Assembly (NCBI GenBank): GCA_048013815.1
Contig: CM106586.1
Coordinates: forward strand, 11,160,001-11,224,000
Length of the DNA stretch: 64,000 nt
DNA from: Setoptus koraiensis
Taxonomy: Eukaryota > Arthropoda
Reading direction: 5' to 3'
Shown: positions 23,002-33,877 of the stretch, one piece after another
Numbering within the stretch: position 1 is the first letter of the stretch
Layout of the letters: each line of letters opens with the position of its first letter
The notes under the pieces: model-generated
What the model saw: only the letters and a program-made list of their open reading frames with translations
What the model was told of the DNA's origin: nothing
Databases searched by the model: none
Position numbers and translations under genes: made by a program

Positions 23002-24222
23002 ATGGGCTCTGAACCTCACAGGGGGACCAAAGAAATGGCCGATACAACGATTAAGGTGGACAAACAGGATGGTTGCCTTAATAACAAACACGAACAGCTT
23101 ACAACTGGTATTTCCGAGAGCAAGGGGGACACCAAAATGCCATGGTTCGGCATAGACATTGGTGGCTCCTTGGTCAAGATTGTTTTCTTTGATCCAGTGG
23201 AGGCCAGCAAAAGTGAGTTGCCCACATTGAAACGCATCAGGCATTATTTAAAGTCAACAAAAGCATACGGGTCCACAGGTAGACGAGATGACCATTTAGA
23301 GATAAGAGATTGTGTGATTAACAAGCGTTGTGGTACTTTACATTTTATTAGATTCTCTACCAGCCAAATGCCCATGTTCCTATTATTGTCTAAAACAAAA
23401 GGACTGGCGAAAATGATAAATAGGGTTTGTGCCACAGGAGGAGGTGCTTACAAATTTGAAGCTGATATAAAACGTGAACTAGGCATTGAATTGATTAAAG
23501 CTGACGAAATGGACTCAGTCATTCATGGTATTAATTACATCGACAGATACAATTCAAGCGAATGCTACTATCTAACAGACCCACTAGATGAACAGAAATG
23601 TAATAAGTGTCCCTTTGATTTCAAAGAAAAACCTTATCCCTATCTTATAGCAAATATTGGATCGGGTGTGAGCATACTGCTAGTCACGTCGCCCACTCAA
23701 TACAGTCGTATATCTGGATCCAGCATAGGCGGAGGAACATTTATGGGGCTGTGCTCCTTGTTGACGGGTTGTCAGACATTTGAAGAGGCTATGCAACTAG
23801 CTAAGAATGGTGACTCTAACAAGATAGACAAACTAGTTAAAGACATATACGGAGGCGACTATCCAAAATTTGGTCTCACTGGTGACACAGTGGCCAGTAG
23901 TTTTGGACACATGATATCATCAGAGAAGCGAGCTTTGGCCAAACCCGAAGATCTTGCCAAGGCAATACTTGTTATGGTGACTACAAATATTGGATCCATC
24001 GCACGTATGTGCTCTCTGAATGAGGGCATCGAGCGTATAGTTTTCATAGGTAACTTTCTCCGAGTGAATCCAATATCGATGAGGCTTCTATCTTACGCTA
24101 TGGACTATTGGTCCAAAGGAACCGTGAAAGCATTGTTCTTAGAGCACGAAGGGTATTTTGGAGCTGTCGGTTGCCTGGTAGAGTCCACATGTGATTCTCT
24201 CGTTCATGTTAACCATACTTGA
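23002..24222 (+). CDS. PANK: Pantothenate kinase (eukaryotic type II PanK)
   Basis: Intronless frame of 406 residues encoding the ATP-dependent kinase that phosphorylates pantothenate, the first and rate-controlling step of coenzyme A synthesis. The phosphate-binding motif [17 protein letters not shown] starts at residue 47. Other family blocks follow in order: [96 protein letters not shown]-type ([11 protein letters not shown]), FIGNFLRVN, and a closing [12 protein letters not shown]. Length and order fit animal PanK1-3 cores, with a short non-conserved N-terminus, so the true start could be the Met at residue 12. Lack of introns is notable next to intron-bearing neighbours, but the frame is intact and looks functional. 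Confidence 0.96.
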   Translation: MGSEPHRGTKEMADTTIKVDKQDGCLNNKHEQLTTGISESKGDTKMPWFGIDIGGSLVKIVFFDPVEASKSELPTLKRIRHYLKSTKAYGSTGRRDDHLEIRDCVINKRCGTLHFIRFSTSQMPMFLLLSKTKGLAKMINRVCATGGGAYKFEADIKRELGIELIKADEMDSVIHGINYIDRYNSSECYYLTDPLDEQKCNKCPFDFKEKPYPYLIANIGSGVSILLVTSPTQYSRISGSSIGGGTFMGLCSLLTGCQTFEEAMQLAKNGDSNKIDKLVKDIYGGDYPKFGLTGDTVASSFGHMISSEKRALAKPEDLAKAILVMVTTNIGSIARMCSLNEGIERIVFIGNFLRVNPISMRLLSYAMDYWSKGTVKALFLEHEGYFGAVGCLVESTCDSLVHVNHT

Positions 24223-24631
24223 CCATAGAATATTCAGAATAGAATGGAGTTTAACTAATAAAAAGTAGTTTTTCTTTAGCTTACATAAATTCGAATCTGC
24301 TTGAAAAAAAAACAGTTAGAGATAACAGGTGAAGCGTCTTCTTGTCCTGCCTATGTATCTTTCGTATCGATATACCTCATATCTCTTCAGTTCAGTCTAT
24401 CAGTCCTCTAAAATCTTACAGATATACCGGCGCTGGCAAAGCTAGAGAGAGAGAGAGAGAGAGTCCCGGAAACGATTGCAACATTGGATGGACATATTGG
24501 ATGTCTTTGGCTTGATTTGGTTATTGCTTAAGACTGTTTATTGAAAAGAATATGATGACATAGTACTCCAATGATCAAGTTAGATTTACACGCGCGATTC
24601 ATTCGATCAGAAATCTTGATGGCGTTTTGAC
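24223..24631. other. Short convergent spacer with GA repeat
   Basis: 3' ends of PanK and the small secreted gene face each other. Holds a (GA)n run at about 24445-24463 and an AATAAA-like 3' region just past the PanK stop. No gene. Confidence 0.5.
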
Positions 24632-25336
24632 TTAGTTAGCCAGTTCCTTTCCCATCTTGCTAAACATGCTGGCCAAATCTGTAAGTGTTTTGAGAAAAAA
24701 ACAAGTTATTTGTGATACTTATATCGTATGTCTGCAATATAAGTCTTACAGTCTTGTTAGAGAAAAGGTTTTCACTCACTTTGGGGTGTGTTCAGGGTGG
24801 CGCTTAGTGGGTTGTTCAGCATATCTTGAGCCATTTTGATCTCATCTTGAAGCATAGATAATTCAGCTCGCATTAATTTATCTGGTATACTGGTCACGTT
24901 CGATAAATTTTTTGCCATATCGCCCAATTCAGACATCATGTTTGCGCGATATTCTTCCATTTTTGCTATTTCGTTGTCGAGAATGGTCATCAGTTAGTAA
25001 GCTGTATCTTTTTCTTCAAAGTCTCTCAGTTTTACCTGCAATCAATCGATCAACTTTGGATGGACCAAAAAACTTACACATCATTCCAGAAACCATCTCA
25101 CGCATCGACTTGAGAGTGTCTCGACTCACTGAAGGAGTGCTAGGCACAGTAACCTGGCATTCTAAAGTATCAAGTTGCAAAGTGAGTAAAGAGGGCAACA
25201 AAGACGATCTGGAGGATAAGTTTCTGTTCGATTATGGATGACAGTATTTTTGTTGCAAGAAAAAACACTTACCCGATATTATTGTGCCCAAAACAGCAAT
25301 GAGAGCTAGAGTTACTAATTGTTTTGATACCGTCAT
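24632..25336 (-). CDS. Small secreted helical protein, four exons, unknown family
   Basis: Exons: 25273-25336 (signal peptide MTVSKQLVTLALIAVLGTII), 25078-25161, 24780-24965 and 24632-24678. All three introns are phase 1, and the joined frame is open to TAA, giving about 126 residues. The mature part begins near ECQVTVPSTPSVSRDTLKSM, has a single cysteine, and then long amphipathic Met/Leu/Glu-rich helices (KMEEYRANMMSELGDMAKNL, MLQDEIKMAQDMLNN). It ends NLASMFSKMGKELAN. The exon-3 acceptor (GAAATAG) lies 26 bp after a good branch-point sequence (ttactaac). No family is recognised; the high methionine content is unusual. It could be a salivary, cuticular or haemolymph protein. Confidence 0.6.
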
Positions 25337-25852
25337 TTTGTCTACACTTGATTTTAGATCACTTGATAACTCGAATATTGATAGAGATTATTCAATTAAT
25401 ATTACTTTTCGTTGGTAGTTACCCTAGCTTATTTATATCATTCTTTGGTCTACATGAACTTCGTCAAGCTTTGTCAGAGGAACTGACGTAATCTAATATT
25501 ACGTTTTATATACAGATTGCATCGTCAACTGCAGCGCATTGTCGATTTATGTGCCCACATAGCGAAATTGTGAACTTAAGCAAATAAGTCTTTGGTAAAT
25601 TATTTGTTCAACGTCATACGTCAGTTAGGCAAACAACAGGTACTTTATTAGTCCACAGTTTTGAATCTGTCAATCAAGTTAGCTAGCTCATCTCTGTCGA
25701 ATGCAACAACTTAATTGGTATCATGCAATTGAGCGCAATAGAACGGATCTCAATAACAAAGAGTTGAGTCATCAGGAGTTACCTTGTCTGGAAATCCAAA
25801 GGGGATCAGTCGAAAAACACTGGAGGTTTACATTCTTGTCAACTTTGGTTGT
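25337..25852. other. Intergenic, 0.5 kb
   Basis: No gene supported; contains the presumed promoter of the small secreted gene and the 3' flank of the sphingosine-kinase-like gene, both on the minus strand. Confidence 0.4.
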
Positions 25853-27958
25853 TCAATATCTTTCACAATAGAGTCTAGCTATGCCTGGTATTATTTCAAT
25901 ATCAATAGGTCCGCTCTGCCAGTTTGACTTTTCGCCGTCGACGTAGACGCTTCCTCGTTGCTCTAACGGCTCCAATTTCAATTGTGTCACAAGTATCTCT
26001 TTGATGTTCGGCATCTGATTCAGTTTTCCATTTGCTGTACACGCTCTACACAAGTGTACGCGTCGCAGAAAAGAAGAATCCTCCTCGACAATATACACTA
26101 GAGAGATATATTTGTCAGTTTTAATACTATCCAATTTAGATCGTTCCTCAGGTGGGACCGAACAACGAACATCTTGCGATAGATAGCTGATATTTGTCGC
26201 CAGAACTCCGAAAAATTTACCCTCCACAAAGACCCAGTCAGAAGTATCTTTCGAGAGACCAATTGACTCGCTGTTGCTACCCTGGGGCGTTCGTTGAAGC
26301 GCCCTTCTGAAAGATAACCGACCCCTGTAACTTGGCATAGTGACACCTTTGTGCAAGCTCCATAGAATTGATTTTGTTATCGACAATAGATTTGTTGATC
26401 GCTTGAATATCAGTTGCTTTTGATCCTCGGTGGGAAATGCCCAGCTCAGAGATAAATGTGACCATGTCACGCTGTTGTTATTGTAGGTAATCTTGAGTAA
26501 ATCGAAATCGTTTGTAAAAGAGCGCAATACGTTCCTCGTAGATATTTCAACAAGTTTTGTTAATCTAGCCTCCGATTGAATTGAGTTGATGTTGTGGTTG
26601 ACCTGTCCGATAGCTGGTGATATCAATAGAAAAGAAGTGAAATTGATGTGAAATTATTCTTGCTTGGTAATGATGTATAATGGTTCAAACTTATCAAATG
26701 ATACAATCTGCTCACCCTCAAGTGATCCTGGCACTAGACCCAATGGCACTGAAATGGCCAATGGCCAATCTTTACGATTCATCAAACCATTGATAACATG
26801 ATGCAACAGGGCATTATCTGAGATCATGACGAATCCTCTCCATCTAACGGGTTTAATTGATTGTTGATTGAGGAAATCTCTAATTGGCTTCCATGATTCT
26901 TTGCCATCAGTGTAAGTGTTGAATATGTCAAACTCTATTTGTGAATCTAGAAGTATCGGCAGTACTTTATTCTTGAAAATCTTGAAACTGTAGCTCCTTC
27001 CATTCGCCCCTAAATTGATCTGATGAGACAGGTTGATTCAGGATCCATGTTAATATTTGACATTTATTTACATATAAGATGAACATATACGATAGTCGCA
27101 CTAACTTACCATTATGAGTAGCCGCTTCTTTTTCTGCATCTTCAAGGCTGAACGATCAATTGTGATATGCTGTTGATCAGTTGATGGTTGTTGCTGTATC
27201 AATGCCAGAATGTGATTGACCCATTTATCGGCTAGCAAAATGTTGAATTCTTGTAAACGTAATCTGTCTATCAGGAATATATAGACATCTCTCTCATCGC
27301 TATCAGTGAGAATTCTCGACTCGATTGATGCCTTAATTTTGTTTGCATCATCCAGATTTGATTTAATGCTCTTCGTTACATCAAGTGTCCGATAGACACT
27401 AATATACAAATAGCTACCTGTTAACGCTGTTTTTGGTGACAGATTGCACACGCTATCGTCAGGTTTTTGGATTATTTTGTCAAATTCAATTAATGCTGAC
27501 GATCTTGCCGATGGTTGTTCTTGCAAAACTTTCACTACGTCACTAAAATGTTGATTGGTTCGCGTATTAAGCTTATCTTTTCGATAGACATTCGTTATGT
27601 CATTCAGAGAGATTGAAATGAAATCCTCGATGGTAGATTCAGAAGCGAAAGTGTCATCGTGGATCACGTTCTTTTGCGTCAATTGGCTACTGTCCAGGAA
27701 TGTTCGTCTATTTAAACTCAATATCAAGCAAGATTTTGTCAGTTTTAATGAGCACTTGTAAAACCTGGCATCTTTGCGTGAGTAAATCTTAAATGTATCA
27801 CGCAACATTATTTGTGACTTCTGATGCGAATAGGGCGAAGAGAATCTATTTTCATGATGTATCAATTCAATGAGTGGATTTGTCAGTTTATTGCCATCTT
27901 GGTATAGATACGAATGATCTAGGTGATGATTCTTTTTCGAGTTCCAAATGTAACGCAT
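25853..27958 (-). CDS. Sphingosine-kinase-like protein with degenerate catalytic motifs
   Basis: Three exons: 27110-27958, 26716-27019 and 25853-26613 (phases 0 and 1), about 637 residues, similar to animal sphingosine kinases. The diacylglycerol-kinase fold is recognisable: the nucleotide strand reads LLIM|INLGANGRSYSFKIF where the family has NPRGGKGKA. The catalytic loop reads MISDNALLHHVINGLMNRKD where the family has SGDGLMHEVVNGLM. The next block is LVPGSLEG where the family has GSGNALA. The C-terminal beta domain keeps SYRGRLSF and a final YVDGE. The catalytic Asp survives, but its flanking glycines and the glycine-rich nucleotide motif do not (seen). It is therefore probably a very divergent kinase or a pseudokinase (inference). 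The frame is long and intact, so it is unlikely to be a decayed pseudogene. Confidence 0.78.
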
Positions 27959-29763
27959 TTTGCGATCGGATGAGGTTATGATATGAGGTCCGCTGATATA
28001 TTAAAATGAGGTCTCCAGATACGTGGTTGGTTAACATCAGTTTTTATCGACCAACTGATTTTTTGTTTGTAAGTACGGAGATTCTCTGAAATCTCAGATA
28101 GACTAAGCATCATTGTTGTATTTTGTGAAGGTAACACCTGTCATTTCGAAAGAAAAAATCAAAAGTACTACGCTTTGCCACTTGCACATTTCAGCTATAT
28201 TCAATGATTGATTGATCCATGCAAATCATGGCGTCTACAACCTGCAAATATTAACATCCTTATATTGTCTGGCTTATCATTCCTAACTACATAATTGAAA
28301 TATACATGTAGGCTGATTATTGGCAGTAACAAACGGATATCTTTCATTCATGGATAACTAATTGGCAAACATTGTTCGGGCAACCAGTAGTTGCACCTGC
28401 TACCGCAACCACTGGCTATATCAATTCTATCTGTGATGAGATATGAAGATGCTGCTGTCGAACAAAAATAGATTTATAATTATCCATGTTCGTTGTATGT
28501 TCAACATTGCCAACACGCTCGCAACAGTTGAAATCAAGCTCTACTAACGTATCTGGTTGTCCAAGCAACACAATAACAAACAATCTGAATGAGATAATTC
28601 TTATACAGATCATGGAGATTGTAGTGATGAAATACAGTATTCGTATAACTTTGTCCAACATGGTCCAATTGATCGAATTGGGTCTCTTACAAATGTACTC
28701 TATCAAACTCAACAAATCATTATCGTCCAGTATAATTAACAAAGTATAATACAAGTCATCATCAAAACGGAAACTATGGGGCAGGTGGAGAGTTATTATC
28801 AATTATTCTTGATGTCGATTGAGACACAATGACAAACTCTGTTTGCAAGATTCCCTCCGCAAGTCTAACGAGCTACTCAAAGCTAATAAAATCTGCGCGA
28901 AATTGCGTTTCTGTTTCAAACAATGTCTGCCGACGTGCCAATTTAGCATTTTTGCTTTCAACTTACTGAAATTTGTTATTGTGCAAACTATACAGTCTCA
29001 TAGGTGAAAAAAATGGTTTTTCTATTCTAGATAAAGCATAATACATGCACGAAAACAATCGGCCAGTGCATGAATAATTTTTTCACAATCATGGCGATTT
29101 TAGCTTGCATTTATCACCAAGCCGCAAATCTAACTCGTCTGGTCAAAAGCTGGTCACAACTTTTCGGAAGAAAACAGGCAAAAACACAACTTTCTAACTG
29201 GGATCTGTTGTTGTTGTACAGGAGCACACCCGATAAGATATAATTTTATAGCGTGTGTTTCGCTAATCGATAAGTAGCGTCACCATCAATTGGTTGATAT
29301 TTTGCAGAGCTGTGTCTGCTTCCGATTGTGTTTACATCCATCAAGGTGTGAGTATATATGCTGAAATTTAGAATCGAAAGACCCGATCTCTGTGAATATT
29401 GTTGTCATGGGAAATTCCGAAAACAGTTTGTTGCAGCAGATAGCATGCATTACATGTATTGATCTTTTGATATCTGAACAAGATAATATCTTCTGTTTTT
29501 GATCAGCAACAAACTATGTCAAAAAAACAAAAACAAAATATTTGACCAGAATTGATGACGACCTGAGCTATCTATTTGATTGTCAAATCTAGATATGTGC
29601 AAATCGTCTGATGTTTGTGTTTCTAGAACCCCGCAGACATCTAATTGTTGTGGTGATCATTCACTGATTGGCATTTGAGATTTGAAAACTATCACAAAAT
29701 ACTTTACTGTTTTACCTTACTTTGCAAATACTTACAACTAATTCAATTATTCACTCATATATT
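27959..29763. other. Intergenic 1.8 kb; one weak ORF
   Basis: The interval separates the divergent sphingosine-kinase-like and HGD genes. A minus-strand ORF at 28416-28802 (128 codons) has a hydrophobic stretch after MLDKVIRILYFITTISMICI and a CC motif. However, an 87-codon plus-strand ORF overlaps it, and no family or splice support exists. I do not call it a gene. Confidence 0.4.
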
Positions 29764-31288
29764 ATGGTGGACCAAAAAGATATTCTTCGCAAAAACCTCA
29801 GGTATCACACTGGTTTTGGTAACGAGTTTGAGTCGGAATCTCGTGGATTTGATGGTGTTTTGCCTCAGGGTTGCGTCAATCCTCAAGTGAAACCGCTGGG
29901 ACTTTACGACGAACAATTGTCGGGCAGTGCTTTCACAGCGCCTCGGGGTGCAAATAAGCGCAGGTGAGGATACTCAAAAATAATTCAATAATCCGGATAG
30001 ATGCTTGTTCGCATCGGTCGGTAGTTGATTGATACAGTTGATAGATTATATGAATTATTTATAATTTTGATTTTATGATATACTATATGATTTACATCGT
30101 AGCTGGCTATATCGCAAGCGGCCATCGGTCTGCCACAAACCGTTCCGGCCATCGTCGCGATTCCTAGACGAGGATATTTCTGCTGGTCATTGTGATCCTA
30201 ACCAGCGACGGTGGTTTCCATTTAATTGTACGAGATGGGGTGACATCTCCACTGCAAACAAACAAATCGATTTTGTGGATGGCATGCACACTTTGTGCAA
30301 ATCGGCCAATTTACCAACGTCAGCCGGACAACCTGCTCTAGCCATTCATATGTATTTGGCCAACGCGGATATGATCGGCAGCTGTCTACAAAATGCTGAC
30401 GGGGACCTGTTGATTGTACCCCAATTAGGCTCGCTGCTCATTCAAACAGAATTTGGCCGAATGCTAGTGGAACCAGAGGAGATTTGTGTGATACAGCAAG
30501 GAATGAATTTTACCGTAACTATTCCCGATCTCCAACAAGGTGACTTCATCAGGGGCTACATCCTAGAGGTGATTGGCAGCCACTTCGAGCTTCCCACATT
30601 GGGCTTGATCGGAGCCAACTGTCTAGCCAACCCGAGAGATTTTCAGATTCCGCAAGCGGAATTTGTTGAGCGAGATGACGAAGAGGAGTTTACAATAATT
30701 AAAAAGTTTCAGCATAGGCTCTTCGAGGCGAAACAACAGCATTCGCCCTACGACGTGGTGGCCTGGTTCGGCAATTACGTTCCCTTCAAGTACGATTGCC
30801 GCAAATTTATAGCCGTGAACTCTGTCACCAAAGATCACCCTGATCCATCGATATTCACCGTGCTGACATGCCCGATGCCCGGCAAACCGGGCACTGCCCT
30901 CGCCGATTTTGTCATATTTCCGCCTCGATGGGAGGCGGCAGGCGAAACCTTCAGGCCCCCCTATTTTCATCGGAATATCATGACAGAGTTCATGGGCCTG
31001 ATCAAGGGCAATTATCAGGCCAAGAGCGCCGCTTTTGCGCCCGGCGGCGCCACGCTGCATCCGTCCATGACAGCTCACGGGCCAGACAAGCAATGTTTCG
31101 ATGAGGCCATTCGACGATCGACAGATAAGCCGGCCAGAGTTGCCGACAACACCTTGGCCTTCATGTTTGAGACATCGCTTGCACTGATGTTGACAACTTT
31201 CGCAAACGAAAGGACTAATTGCAACGATTTAGATTATTATAAATGCTGGCAGTCGCTCGAGTGTAACTTCAACAGAATCCGTGATTAA
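29764..31288 (+). CDS. HGD: Homogentisate 1,2-dioxygenase
   Basis: Two exons: 29764-29963 and 30103-31288, with a 139-bp phase-2 intron, 461 residues (human enzyme 445). It opens the aromatic ring of homogentisate to maleylacetoacetate in tyrosine catabolism, using non-haem iron (established). The exon join gives [10 protein letters not shown], exactly at the conserved SWLYR block. Other signatures: [62 protein letters not shown] and DFVIFPPRW. The iron-ligand region [18 protein letters not shown] supplies the His and Glu, and TAHGPD the second His. Intact, and probably cytosolic. Confidence 0.97.
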
Positions 31289-31816
31289 GTGAGAAAATGT
31301 TAGTTACATGCAGCTGGCAAAATGATTAATAATTAACAATGACACTAGTCCGCCTGGATATTTCTCAGTGCATTGTTATTCAGTTTTTCAGATTAGGGTA
31401 AAATTCTATCACGAGACTTGAACCTCTATGGACGTAGCATTCAACTTGAGACTGATCGAAAAAAAAATGGGAATCACAAAATCATTTTCAATAACAGTAA
31501 GCAGTCAATAAACGAAAGAAAAAGCTAATTAGATTGGAGAACGCTTAGTAATGAGTTTATATGGCACATATTCTTTGTAGATCAATCTTTATTATGTGGC
31601 GGAAGTGTGTTACAGCTTCACAAACTGGTTGCTCACTGGGTATCACAGTGTCGCGAAAGAGATATGAGAGGAGTGAAGCCGACAGATCATTATGAATCAC
31701 TGAGAGTAAGCTATCTCTTCCTCTCCTTCCATGACACAGGTGTACGATCGCGTGACTAGTATGCACTGAAATGAGTAAGATCAGAAATGTTTTTCTCTCA
31801 ACAGGCCCCTTAATAA
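31289..31816. other. Convergent spacer between HGD and FGGY
   Basis: 3' ends of HGD (+) and the FGGY kinase (-) meet here. No gene; minor ORFs look like chance. Confidence 0.5.
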
Positions 31817-33877
31817 CTACTTCGGAAAGAAGGTCTGCTTTTCATTCATGATCTCATCAACTTTCAGGGAGAATTGAGCAAATTCTTTGTAACATTTGTA
31901 TTTCTTCTCGTGATATGTGAGTTGTTTAGGGTCCGGGCAATAGTTCGTAACAATAAGGTGATTAAATTTCAGACCTTTTAGATTTTCGTCAACTAGAACG
32001 GCATCTTTACAGGCATTACGAGCAATCAAGGCTGCTCCAACTAGCATTAAGTCGACATTAGGAAGGCACACTTTCACAACGTTACAATTTAAAACGTCAG
32101 ACATCGTTTGCATGTAGATTGGGTTATTCATGAGACCACCACTGACGAGAATTCTCTTTACATCAGTCCTGCGTTATGTAGAGGTTAAGAGATTAACATG
32201 ATTAGAATTTTCAGGCAAAGCGTCGAAATCGAAATGTAGATAGTGGATTCTATGTGTCATGACGAAAATGAATCCTTCGTGATATGCTTACCTTAAGGTT
32301 TCCTTTATCAATCGGGTCTCATAAGCCAAAGCTTCTATAGTGGCCAAATATAGTTCTTCTAGGGTTGGTTGACTATCCAGACACAAACCGTAAATTCCAC
32401 CTCTGAGATTTGGATTAGCCAATGGGCTTCGATTTCCATGGAACGAGGGGACCATATGTAGAGAGTTCTGATAACCACCATCCTGTAATTTTTTATTGAT
32501 GTGTTCTATTACAGACTTCATATCCATAGTTTTGAGCAAATCTTTACCATCAGGATGGGTTTCAATTGTATGCTCAATCAATTTTCCAGTTGACTGTTAT
32601 ACATTTGGAATAAGGAATGAAAGTGTTGAGAATTGTGTTACAAGTTGATAGATTGGTCAGATATATTTCCATCTGAGAATATATCTACTTACGCTTTGTC
32701 CAGCCTCTCGCAAATAATAATTGTCTAGAACAGCTCCTGGATATGGCCCCCATATCCCCTTTGTACAAATGCGTTCTTTAGATAATAACATCTGACAAGT
32801 AGAGGTCCCGGCCAAAAAACAAAAAGTTGACTGAATATCAAGACTACCATTGCCAACTTCGAGTGGTATAGATAGCATAGCTAGCATACCAGAGTGAGCA
32901 TCTATGAGGCTTGTACCTATGGATATTTCAGGGAGTTGAATACGCTCCTTGTAACCGTTAACAGCTTTTTTCTTATATAAACCCATTTGAATAGCTGCCT
33001 CCAAACAAACATAGCCAGCTCTTTGTCCAGGTTTAGAAATAACCTTGCCTATTCTCGAGTAGTCATTACTAGCAAGATCTTTCATATCGAAATCTTTGAA
33101 AAGTTTTTCGGGCCATTTAGAGTTGATAGGATCATATCCCCATTTACAGGCGACGCTGCAAAGTGACCTCGGACATGTTTCTAGATCAAGTCCTGAGCAC
33201 TTGTACACAAGCCAGTCGGGCAATTCCATGAATCCAACAGCATTAGAGAATCTGGATGGTTCATGCCGATGAAGCCAAAGTAGTTTAGACAAGCTAAACT
33301 CTGGCGATGCGGTACCACCGAATTGTTCGCAAAGATCACTGTAATTGTTAGTTATCTCCGCAGCTTCTTCGACAGCCCTATGATCCATCCACATGATGAT
33401 ATCGGGATTTCCGGTGGATCCAGATTTGGCATCCAACTTGACAGAGTTCGACGTAAAAGTATTTTCATCGAGCTCACCAATAATAACCATCGAACAAGTG
33501 GCCGAGAAAGCTATGCTATGGATACTTTCTCCAGATAAATTAGACGTTTCGAGACATTTTTGACAACAGTCACATATAGCTTGCCAGATCTCGTGTGAAT
33601 ATTGCTCATAACAGTTGCCATCTTTACGAATACTAATAGGCTTTGTTTGACTGGCTAGAACGCTGACATTGTTCAGATGTGGTCCCTCGAAAGAAATTAT
33701 CGCCAAACGGACACTAAAGTGATGATTATGGAATGAATGAGAATTAACAAATAAGAGGAAGAGAGACAGAATTAACAAAGCTTGTTTTGAATAGATTTAA
33801 GCAGATAGTGACAAGAATATGATTATATACGAGCATAATTACCTTGATGTGCCAACGTCTACAGCAACAACATTCAT
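31817..33877 (-). CDS. FGGY: FGGY carbohydrate kinase domain-containing protein (D-ribulokinase type)
   Basis: Four exons: 33843-33877, 32693-33713, 32292-32593 and 31817-32168, with phases 2, 0 and 2, all frame-closing; about 569 residues (human FGGY 551). It is an ATP-dependent sugar kinase of the FGGY family acting on D-ribulose-like pentuloses (family knowledge). The N-terminal phosphate loop is VVAVDVGTS|SVRLAI across the first intron. Other landmarks: DIIMWMDHRAVEEA, FGGTASPEFSLSKLLWL, FMELPDWLVYKCSG, SLCSVACKWGYD, GTSLIDAHSGMLAM, GAVLDNYYLREAGQS|STGKL, MVPSFHGNRSP and the C-terminal ILVSGGLMNNPIYMQTMSDV. The first coding exon is only 35 bp. Complete, with no sign of decay. Confidence 0.95.

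Noticed and set aside
28416-28802. 128-codon minus-strand ORF with a hydrophobic segment
   Set aside because: Overlapping ORF on the other strand, no family match, no intron or signal evidence; kept only as a note.
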